DNA from: Heterostelium multicystogenum
Taxonomy: Eukaryota > Evosea > Eumycetozoa > Acytosteliales > Acytosteliaceae
Length of the DNA stretch: 32,900 nt
Direction of reading: 5' to 3'
NCBI GenBank assembly: GCA_003667245.1
Contig: RCNN01000311.1
Coordinates: 1-32,900 of the forward strand
Positions 10,547 to 20,094 of this stretch are shown here, piece after piece. Under the pieces are notes generated by a model. The model searched no databases, had not been told where the DNA came from, and saw only the letters and a list, made by a program, of their open reading frames with translations. Every line of letters starts with the position of its first letter. Within the stretch, counting starts at the first letter, position 1. The position numbers and the translations under genes were made by a program.

Positions 10547-11679
10547 TATTTTATGATTTGAATACAAATACAGATAAATAGATTATTATCAATAAATATT
10601 AGTTTAAATTTTATTTGTTGGGATTTGATTTTGATTTGTTATGTTTGTTGATTATTCCATGGTTTAGATGTCTATTTATATTTAGCTTACAATTGGCTTT
10701 ACCATTTCGGTTTAAAACATCTAATATGAACCATGTAAGCTTACATGAGAGATTATATTGAATTTAATTGAAATTTCATTGATAGATAGCTTCTTTTCAG
10801 ACCGTTTAATGAAATTGAAATGTAAATTGATTCCACACTCGGAATACTATCGATAGGAATACTTTTAAATAGGACACCTAATTTATTTCAATCAAACACT
10901 GGCAATGACTCAGAACAAAAAAAATTACACATCATTTAAAAATAGATATTTAGTTGTTAATTTCACCATTAACACCATTTTTTTGATTCCATGATGCTTC
11001 ATTTTTTTTTGCACCATTCTATTTTAATCTATCCTAATCATAATTATGAAAATCAATCTAAATTTGTTGTTTTTTAATAATAGATTCATTAATCATTTTT
11101 AACTAACTATCAAAAAAAGTTAACTTGAACGCTGAAGGCTTGTTAAAATATTGATCACAATAATGATAAACTTCAATGCACCCATCTAGTATTTATGCCT
11201 CACACCACAAGAAATCAAATTAAAAAGATTCTTTTAAACCAAGAATCTGTATCTGCTATTATTAATTCAATGTCTTTTGAGGTTTATATATACTTGTCAA
11301 ATGAAAGAGTACTTTGTTTTTACCTTTAAATTTTATTTGTTTAATCATCCTGATATTCCGATATTAGGTTTTTATCTATCTAACATTCTAGATTCTTGCT
11401 ATCCGATGGAAAATCCACAATTGCTTTATAATATGATTCAGTGATATGTGTCAAGAATACCTTCAACTGAGGAAGTATGATTTATCAATCTTATGAACTT
11501 TTAGAATACTTAAAGGCAGTAAAAACAAGAAGCAGGAAAAAAACAATTAAACAAACATATTGAGAACCTTTCAGACGATAATAATTTATTATACAACAGT
11601 TTGCTTGGAAATTCTATCTATTCCCAAGAAAATTTCACAGCTCGATATGTACTGATTAATTAAATCAAGGTTTCAAATA
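10547..11679. other. intergenic DNA
   Basis: About 1.1 kb of AT-rich DNA between the GST start and the first Tag gene's stop. It contains a weak inverted repeat (CATGGTTTAGATGT near 10660 against ACATCTAATATGAACCATG near 10718) and several T-runs. I find no reading frame with coding character and no convincing tRNA or snoRNA. Confidence 0.5.
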
Positions 11680-12427
11680 CTACTCTAAGAGCTTTTTGAC
11701 TTTTTTGGGTTGAGCACTAATCATCTTTTCTTTTTTTTTCCTATCTTTAGGTTTTAATACTGTCTTTATGGCACCATTCATCACACAGTCAATAAGATGA
11801 TCATTAACCATACCAACTGTTTGCATGAAAGCATAGCAGATAGTTGTTCCTGTGAATTTGAATCCAAAGAGTTTCAAAGCTTCGGACATCTTGTCAGACT
11901 CCTCTGATTTGGTGGCCATCGTCGACAAAGATGTCCGTTTGTTATTAATTGGGTATTTCCAACAAAGTTCCAAAGAAAATCTGAAAATGAAGTTTTTAAC
12001 TTCTCCTCAAGCGCCAAAACCATCTTTGCATTATGTACAATTGCCGCCAACTTGCCACGATTCCTTATTAGTTGTTCATTTTGCATTAGCACATTTATAT
12101 CATCATCGGAATACTTTGCAATGCTTTCAATATTAAATTGTTTGAAAGCATCTCTATAAAACTGTCTTCTCTTGAAAACAATATTCCAAGACAGGCCACA
12201 CTGAGTAACACCCAGAGACAGCATTTCAAACAATCTCTCCCTTTTTATCCAAACCAAAAAAAATTTATTAATTAAACCTTTATTATTAATATTTTAATAA
12301 AGATTATTTACCTGTCTCTTTGTGGAACTCCCCATTCATTGTCGTGGTATTCTAGATAAACTGGATCTTTAATAATCCATCCACATCGTTTTACAGCAAT
12401 ATTATTATTTTCAACTGCAGACATCAT
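11680..12427 (-). CDS. DNA-3-methyladenine glycosylase I (Tag) family, copy A, atypical active site
   Basis: Tag enzymes excise 3-methyladenine from alkylated DNA. Exon 1 is 12312-12427 (start ATG 12427; ATG 12424 also possible), intron 12241-12311, exon 2 11680-12240. RCGWIIKDPVYLEYHDNEWG aligns with the Tag N-terminus and FGFKFTGTTICYAFMQTVGM with the C-terminal core; zinc-ligand positions (Cys in RCGW, His in YHDNEWG, His and Cys in NDHLIDC) are kept. The catalytic-pocket block reads MLSLGVTQCGLSW where the family has MxCLEGQQAGLSW: the base-contacting Glu is Gly (residue 49). The tail is Lys-rich (RKKKEK, PKKVKKLLE), a possible nuclear signal. One frame break near GGG 11951-11953 (one base missing). 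It lies just downstream of copy B on the same strand, so tandem duplication is likely, but the two have diverged strongly and only this one has an intron. Confidence 0.85.
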
Positions 12428-12595
12428 CAAAAATTTTTAATTTAATATAAACTATTAGATTAAATAAAAATAAAATTGAAAGGTTATATATATTTAGTAA
12501 CTAAGTGATCAATTGATTTCCAGGAAAAAAAGATAGAATCAAAGAAGTTGCTTCTTTATTTTGGGGTTATTTAAAATGTTGCTAATTTTATTTAT

Positions 12596-13349
12596 TTAGC
12601 TTTTGCTTTTTTTTTGAGTTTTATTTGCTGTTTTTGATGATTTGGTTTGCGTACTTTTTCTTTTTTTGACTTTTGATGTTTCTGTATCTCCATCTTCTTC
12701 GTCTGCGGTCTCATCATTGTGAACAACTGGAATTTCAGCCAAAGTATTGCTCTTTGCAGCTGAATAACAAATACAATCTGTTATATGATCATTCACCAAT
12801 CCACAAGCTTGCATGAATGCATAGCAGATCGTCGAACCTACAAACTTGAATCCTCTTTTCTTGAGCTCTGCAGACATCCTGTCTGACTCTTCGGTCATTG
12901 GAGGCACACTGGAGATATTTTCAAAACTATTATAATATTTTTTTAGAAGTTGGTTTATTTGGAGAGAATGACCATATGAAATCAACGAGGTTCTCACCAC
13001 TCTTCTCCATTTCTTGTACTTTTTTGGCATTATTTATGATTGCTTCAAGCTTGCTACGATTTCGGATGACTCCAGGGTTTGTCATGAGCTTGGTTATATC
13101 ATCGCCTGTCATTGCTGCAACCTTGTCGACGTCAAAGTCATGGAAAGCAGCTTTGTAAGTTGCGCGTTTCTTGAGAATTGTAATCCAACTTAGTCCAGCC
13201 TGCTGTCCTTCCAAGCATATCATTTCAAAAAGATGTCTCCTATCTTTGTTTGGCCAACCCCACTCTCTATCGTGGTACTCTATATACAAAGGGTCACTGT
13301 TTACCCATGAACATCTGACCAATTTTGTAACTGTTTTAGCAACAGACAT
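12596..13349 (-). CDS. tag: DNA-3-methyladenine glycosylase I (Tag), copy B
   Basis: The canonical member of the pair, intronless, about 250 residues. RCSWVNSDPLYIEYHDREWG, then FEMICLEGQQAGLSWITILK with the base-contacting Glu (residue 47) and the Trp of LSW, then DRMSAELKKRGFKFVGSTIC and CGLVNDHITDCICY give the complete Tag fold, including the four Cys/His zinc-ligand positions. A low-complexity tail (acidic EEDGD, then Lys/Ser/Thr-rich with KKRK) probably directs the protein to the nucleus. One frame change lies in a seven-base A run (plus-strand T's 12938-12944) in a loop between core helices; dropping one base restores a continuous protein. The spacer to copy A is about 170 bases, so their promoters are compact. 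Confidence 0.92.
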
Positions 13350-14013
13350 TGTTTTTTGCTAAATAAATGTAAACACGTTTCAAAAGATAAAATTCCAACC
13401 ATATTTATTATAACTTTTTTTGGGAGCTACTGTTGTTTTTTTCCAAAAATCAGAGTTTAATCATAATGAGTTTACATTTTTGTAAAGGAAACTCGAGAAC
13501 AGAATTTGGTTCTGCAGCTCACTGGCGAACTTTTTCAAAATGGTGGACTTCAATTTCTCAAGAAATTACCATCAATTATTATTTGTGCTCAAAAAAAAGA
13601 ACATGGAACCAAAAAATAAGATTTGCCAGTGTGGTTTAATTTTATATGAATTCGATCTCGATCTCAAAAACAAAAATAAAAAAGAACAAAACCTTTTCAT
13701 ACCTCAAAAAATAGTGTAAATTGAACAGTACAGTATTGATATTATTTAGTACAGTTTATTAAAGTTAGTTCCACATAAAAAAAGAGGATATGGTTGATGT
13801 TGATGATGGTTGAAATATTAAGTAAGGCTGGGAGTATGACCACGGTAAATGAACAAGGAGTTCTTTATACCAAAAAGTAATAATAGATATGAGGTGTGAT
13901 TGTTTGTTTGTTTGGAGTATGTATATGAATGAACACTGTCGATTTTGGCGACTAAATATAATAATATGATATGATTGTTTGTTGGTTTTTAATAAAATGA
14001 AAACATCTATCCC
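13350..14013. other. intergenic DNA
   Basis: Between the start of Tag copy B and the 3' end of the Rac gene. The part next to 13349 should carry the Tag promoter; the rest is Rac 3' UTR and spacer. A short plus-strand open stretch at 13433-13639 is biased and resembles nothing known to me; not called. Confidence 0.5.
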
Positions 14014-14979
14014 TTATTGGAGGAGACATCTTGCCTTCTTTTTCTTCTTCATAAAAAGTACTGATTTGATGGCTTCATCAAATACTTGTTTGAGATTCTG
14101 TGATGTCTTGGCAGAACATTCCATGTACTTGACTGCCTTAATCTTCTTTGCTAGTTCATTACCCTGTGATGATGGATGTTAGTTTATATTTCTTTCCAAG
14201 TAAACTGATTCTTTACATACTTGTTCAATTGAAATTGGTCTTTGACCTTGAGATTCGAGCTTTTCAATGATAGCTCTGTCATCACGTGTATCCAACTTGG
14301 TACCAACCAAAATCTTTGGAACATCTGGACAAAAATGATGAACTTCTGGGAACCACTGTAATAAATTGAAAAGATGATAAGTGTATATTCAACTTAAATA
14401 CTGTGAAAAAATAGGTTACCTTTGACAAAACATTTTCAAATGATACTGGATTGGTGATGGAGAAGCATATTAGAAATACATTAGCGTTGGCATAACTGAG
14501 TGGTCTAAGTTTATCGTATTCTTCCTGACCAGCAGTATCCCATAAACCTAATTCGATATTTCTTTCACCTGCAGTGAGATTAACTACATAATTATCAAAT
14601 ACCTGTTGTTTTGTGAAATAAATAAGTAAATGATCATTCACACCATAACAATGACTTCTGTGTTAACCAAAACTGCCACCCCTACTACTACTAATACTAC
14701 TAAACTATAACCCTGCTGTTGTAGATTCTAAACATTTGATTTGTTGATACTACTATCTTTTATTATCTTTATTGTCGTTATTGTTTAGTTGTTATCGTTA
14801 TGTCTAGAGTACTAAAGTAGTGCATATGGTTTTAGTTAAAAAAGAGATACTATTTTGATACATACAGTTGGAATATAATCTTCTGGGAAACGATTGTTGG
14901 CGTATGAGATGAGTAGACAAGTTTTACCTACAGCACCATCACCTATAACTACAAGCTTGATAACCTCTGGTGAAGACAT
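14014..14979 (-). CDS. Rac/Rho-family small GTPase
   Basis: Four exons: 14866-14979, 14420-14602, 14221-14355, 14014-14163, with introns 14603-14865, 14356-14419 and 14164-14220, all GT..AG. They join without error to 193 residues, the standard Rac length. P-loop GDGAVGKT (13-20), effector loop [21 protein letters not shown] (59-66), GTKLD (118-122) and SAK (161-163) are intact; the WFPEV insert-region start and LRPLSY are Rho-specific. The C-terminus has a polybasic KKKKKAR followed by CAAX box CLLQ, so it should be prenylated and membrane-bound. Rac proteins control actin, macropinocytosis and cytokinesis. From memory it is closest to dictyostelid RacC-type sequences, but I cannot confirm the subtype. 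It is among the most conserved genes here, and its frame is clean. Confidence 0.95.
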
Positions 14980-15682
14980 CTTTAATTTGCAATTCTATAA
15001 ATAATCGATAAACTAACTTAACTAGACGAACTTTTGATTGAATGAAAGGTTGTGTTAATGAATGAAAATGTTTACAGAGTTTAGAAGTTGGTAAGCAACA
15101 GCAACAAAATAATAAATACTCTATAAATGTTATGATAAAACCTATTATTTGAATTCAAAAAAGAGAACAAAACAAAACAAAAAACAAAACAAAAAAGCAA
15201 AACCAAAAAAAAAAAATAAAATTAAAAAAAGAAAAAACAAAAAAATAAAAAAAAATCGAAATGGAATTATAATATTAAAATCTAAGTGTTGAGCAATTCC
15301 AATTAATATATAATTAGTTTATCTTATCTTTGAAACTAACTATACTTTTTATTACTATGATTGTTTGAGTACAATTACTGATTGTTGTTTATTGAGATAG
15401 AAATTAAGAAAAGATAAATTTTAAAATACAATCAATTAATGAATATTATTAGATGAAAGCAAATATGTAGTTATATGTTATATATATAGATGTGATTGTA
15501 ATCTAAACGACTACTTCTTTATCATTATTTTGAAATGTACCTATTGCTCTTTTACTACTTTGTTTTGGTCGCCACTGTTGTATTACATAAATAAAATAAA
15601 AACAAATGATTTTTATTTATTAAATTTTATATTTGATATTTGTTTTGTTTGTTGTTTGTACATTAAATTGGTGTTTTTGCTC

Positions 15683-15752
<70 letters not shown>

Positions 15753-17249
15753 GACAGCATAGTAGGATAGTTATGATATTCATTTAATAATATATTATTA
15801 AAAATACAATTGTTAATTATTTTTTTTTTTGAACTGATAATATTTTGTTAATTTAATTAATTCTCTTTAGATTAAATTAATAATTATCGAAACAAAATAT
15901 ACTTAATTGTATTCATATTTATAATTGAGAAATAACTAATGATGGCTGTTTTGAATATCATGTACATAATTGACTTGTATTTCTAATTACTTGGTTTTGT
16001 TTTATAATTTAAACATTTCATTTATTGAAAACAAACATAATATAACAACAAACAACAACACAAATAAGTAATAAATGTAAAAAGCTAACTAATAGTAGTT
16101 TATAGGATGAAACATACTTGTTCTTGATTAAAATATTAGATTATTATATTATTAATAATATTGTTGTTGCTTTAAAAAAAAAAGTAAAGTGACAGCTATT
16201 TCTGTTTCAATGTAATATCGCACTAATTAAAAGGAAGCAGTAATTTGGGCTGCAATGGCATTAATTAAAAAGCTAGATCTTTGGAAGTTTTTGAAATGGT
16301 ACAATTTTTTTTTGATTTTCAAATAAATTTTAGATTTTTGTTAAAAAAACCAACCTTTAAACTTAGTTTTGTTGTTGCGAAAAACAGAGTCATGTTTGTG
16401 TGTGTGTGACAAGAAGGACTGATTGTGTTCAACCTTATCACTAACAACCTTTCACTTTCGGTAGTGTGAGGTCATATCTAACATTCTACAACAGCTTCAA
16501 AACAATTAAACAGGTTAACTAAGCAAGCAACCTTCTCCAGGAATTTACAACAAGAGAACATAGAAAGTGTAGAGTAATAAAATAAATAATACATACCTTT
16601 GTTTTTTTAAAATACAACAGTAAAATTTTTAGATATTTAATTTTATTATTAAAGGTTTCTCTTGATTTTGATTTATTGATTGATTGAATGAATGTCAATC
16701 TAATCCTAATTGCTATAATAATTTATATGATAGTGAAAAGTTTTTTCAAAACAGGTTGTTGTGTTTATGTATGTTAAAGGTGGAGTGAAGTTGGCTGTAG
16801 GTGCAGAAAGATGCTCTTTCTATGTTGTCTCCAAATTTTCCAATTTCAAACTTTCATTTTTTGTGAAATTATTTTTATGAATTTGGTATTATAATAAAAA
16901 ACTATTAATAAATCTCTTTTATATTTACATATAATAATAATAATAAATAAATTATTTAAAAGATCTTTAATTTAATTTAGATACCATCGGTATTTCTAAT
17001 CTCTATTTCATTGCTGATGTATAAGATGTCATATTTAATAATAAATACATTATATCTTTATAGTTTTAAAAAGATTCATTTCAAAAATTATAATGAATCA
17101 ATATGAGAATTTAAATGGAAAGGACCAACTTCCACATTTACATGTTGCCACGGCAAAAATGATTGATTGATTTGTTTATTTAGAAATAATATATATATAT
17201 CTGTAAAGATACAATAGTATATAGATCTTAAGATTGACAAAAGAATAGG
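14980..17249. other. long AT-rich intergenic region
   Basis: About 2.3 kb between the divergent Rac (-) and ankyrin (+) starts, so it should hold both promoters. Next to the Rac ATG is a long A-rich stretch (15150-15260). It also holds a TAA microsatellite (listed separately), T-runs and a somewhat less AT-rich block at 16380-16570 containing a short GT run. That block has no coding frame; a non-coding leader exon or regulatory block is possible but unsupported. Confidence 0.5.
15683..15751. repeat. (TAA)23 microsatellite
   Basis: An uninterrupted TAA trinucleotide run of 69 bases in non-coding DNA between the Rac and ankyrin genes. On the other strand it reads TTA. It is likely length-polymorphic and prone to assembly error. 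Confidence 0.95.
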
Positions 17250-19266
17250 ATGATTACCTTCAATACTTTGATTAAAAACAAGGTGATCTTTCAAATCATT
17301 ATGGATTTCATTCCAAAGATTGCAATTGATTTGGGTGTTAATTCATATAAGTATCCTAATATATTGTCGGTGGAGTATATGCTGGAGAATGAGCAAGCCA
17401 ATCTCTTTTTAGATAAGATCTCAAATGATCGAGGTGACCACCGATATCTGATATATACAGAAAAGGCACTGAAGCTCATTGCCAAACTAAAGTCACCGCT
17501 TGCTATCAAATTTCTAATGGAGCGAGAGCCACATCTGTTTGTTAATGGATCTGTGATCTTTGATGGCTGCTGCAAGAATGGAGCTTATGACCAAGTCGTT
17601 GAGCTTCATCATGTCGCTAAAAGTGGTGCACTGGATATTCCGATTTCACAACATGCTATGGATAGCGCGGCTGCAGGTGGACATATCGAGGTTTTGGAGT
17701 TTCTCCGTGCGAATAGAACAGAGGGGTGCAGCATAGATGCATTCCGAAGAGCAGCCAAGAATGGACATGTCAATGTGATGCAGTGGCTGATTTCCAACCA
17801 ATATTTTGAAATTGATAGATTGCTTGCCACAATAGACGAAGTGAATGCTATCTCTTTCATGAAAATGTTATTTAAAGAGAAGCAAGCCAATACTCTCGAC
17901 ACTAAGATCTTGGAGCGATTGTTTGTGATGCTGCCCAACTATCCCCTCCTTGTAGTCAGAAGCAAATGTCTTGATATGGTGAAGATGATATTTGGTGAGA
18001 CAACTTTGTCCAAGTTGTTTAGCGATGAACTCATATACTGGGCATTTGTTGAAGCATCCTATTTATTGGACAAAGGACATCAGATTCAAGATTGGATGTG
18101 GGAAACATATAGATCGAGATTGGTTGGTTATAATATCATCGTGTATATATTTCGAAGTCGGAATGATAGATTATTTGATGAAGTGATCTCATACTTTAAG
18201 CAAACCCAGCCCGATTTCAAAGATCCTAATGTTACTCAAAATTGGTATCAGTTGATGACAAAGGCTGCTATAGACAATCGGTTGGAGTTGGTCCAGTTTC
18301 TAACAGAAAAAGAGGTGGAGCCAAATGAAATGGAAGGTCCATCCACTTTTATTGATATGGTGGTTCAACACAATCACTATGAAATGGTGAATTGGTTGAT
18401 TAACAATAGAACAGAGGGCTTTACTAATATGGCCCTCAATAGTTGTAGCTCGTTAAAGATTGGAATATTATTGCTTGATAACCTTAATAGATCGTTATCA
18501 ACACCGATACGTATATCCACAGTTAAGACAGTCGAGATATTGCAGCTCTATTCTCATAGAGGAATGTTTCCCAATGGTATTCCCAATAACATAATTGAGA
18601 CCATTTTCAACAATGGAGAGCTTGATAAAATCCAGTATCTTGCAAGTAATGGTGAAGTGTTTTGCACCGCGTCTTTTGGATATGGCAGCAGGAAGAGGTC
18701 ATCTCAATGTTGTGCAGTGGCTACACTTCAACACAAAGTTCAAATTCACACAGAATGCAATGGATCAAGCTGCTAATTATAATCATTTGGAAGTACTAAA
18801 GTTTCTTCATTACAATAGAACCGAGGGATGCACAGTCTCGGCAGTGGATTGCGCTTCAAAGAATGGAAATATTGAGGTTGTCGATTTTTTGCTGACCAAT
18901 AGAACAGAAGGGTTTTCAAGTTTGGCGTATAGCCATTACTTTGTATACCCATCTATATTGATGAGGATGCATCAATTCAATCCGGACATGGATTTTACAC
19001 AGACGAGCGCACTGGACAGAGCAGCATCCATTGGTAATCTTGAAGTGATTACCTATTTGGACAAACAAACCAATTGCAAATGCACAGTCAATGCAATAGA
19101 CAGTGCAGCATCATTCGGTTTCCTGAAGGTGGTGGAATATCTTTTGGTAAATCGAACAGAGGGATTCACAGAGAAAGCACTGAGTGAATCAAAGCTCATG
19201 GGATATCAACATATTTTCAAACTACTCTCACATAGTTCCAATGCTCATCTCCTCAGAAAATTTTGA
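17250..19266 (+). CDS. ankyrin-repeat protein with NRTEGCS/T signature
   Basis: About 671 residues once one frame change is bridged. It starts at ATG 17250 (MITFNTLIKNKVIFQII), similar in layout to the starts of the other two ankyrin genes. Ankyrin-like units recur through the protein: AMDSAAAGGHIEVLEFLRAN followed by RTEGCS, then MVNWLINNRTEGFT, and in the C-terminal third DMAAGRGHLNVVQWLHFN, YNRTEGCTVSAVDCASKNG and LVNRTEGFTEKALSESK. The frame changes inside TTTT at 18674-18677; removing one T joins CTAS to LDMAAGRGHL and restores the repeat spacing exactly. No signal peptide or transmembrane helix. It is a dispersed paralogue of the 5916-7166 gene, about 10 kb away and in opposite orientation. 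Binding partner unknown. Confidence 0.85.
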
Positions 19267-19341
19267 CTATATTAATTAATATTATTATTTTATTATAATA
19301 TTCTAATATTCTAATATTCTAACATTAATATTAAAAACTAA

Positions 19342-20094
19342 TCAATTGCCAAAGTATACTTTGTCCTTATTCTCAAAAGGAAGTAATCGTATTATTTGAT
19401 TCACATGTGATATATTTGGGAGAGTAACACAGATGTAAAACATGCAAAATGGTTGGCTGGTATTTTGGCAGGCGCTCATTGTATCCATGCAATCTTGTAA
19501 TTAATCAAATATTTAATAAAGGACGATTGGAATGTGCGACCATCCATCTCGTCTATTTCAAAGAGAAAAAAAGCAACCATATACCAATCAAAACTCTATA
19601 TATAGATATCATGATGGTATTACGACATCATTATTGAATGATTATGTATAAAGCCAGGTGCTATCTCTCAACAACAAGGTGGCGCACATGTGGAGAGAAA
19701 TTAATTTTAATGGAATCGTCTGTCTGGGGAATCATATGGAATTTTAATTACAGGAGGGATCCCTGGGTTATTTTTAACAACAATGTTGGTTGCAACAAAC
19801 AAAATCACAACATTTTTATTGAATTTGAAAAATTCAACATTAGGAAATCCAAACAGATTTTCGAGATGAACACTCCCAATTTCGGAAAAAACATTCATTT
19901 TCGAAGACATCTAAAAATCACACATCATTGGGACATGTTTTTCCTTCGCTCACACAATCTCCATTTGGTGAACAATTTTTGAAAGCAGTATGGTTTGTGG
20001 TTGGATTTCTGGGATGCTCATTGGCTAAACAGTAGTCCATCTTGAGCAGACATTCAAGATGATGTTTTTGTGTTGTGTCTTGTATTGAGTCGTG
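19342..20094 (-). pseudogene. possible Cys-rich protein gene, broken by frame changes
   Basis: Visibly less AT-rich than the surrounding kilobases. On the minus strand several adjoining segments read like protein but in different frames: 20094-19918 gives HLECLLKMDYCLANEHP and, further on, NCSPNGDCVSEGKTCPND (open after a TAA at 20095-20097, ending at TGA 19918-19920); then NNPGIPPVIKIPYDSP near 19745-19695; INFSPHVRHLVVER near 19655; MDGRTFQSSFIKYLINYK near 19535; and a terminal segment MSACQNTSQPFCMF... ending KDKVYFGN with TGA at 19342-19344. The Cys spacing suggests an extracellular or membrane protein, but I recognise no family and see no signal peptide. It could be a real gene with sequence errors and introns, or a decayed one. 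The plus strand is also open in places (19449-19982), but less protein-like. Confidence 0.3.

Noticed and set aside
11430..11490. GTGATATG ... CTGAGG as a C/D-box snoRNA
   Set aside because: Box C is imperfect, the boxes are only about 30 bases apart and no terminal stem is visible.
13433..13639. Plus-strand frame of 68 codons
   Set aside because: No recognisable motif and biased composition; lies in the likely promoter of Tag copy B.
19449..19982. Plus-strand frames in the less AT-rich island
   Set aside because: The minus strand reads more like protein (Cys-rich and repeated coding-like pieces); the plus frames show no motif. Kept only as an alternative in the feature text.
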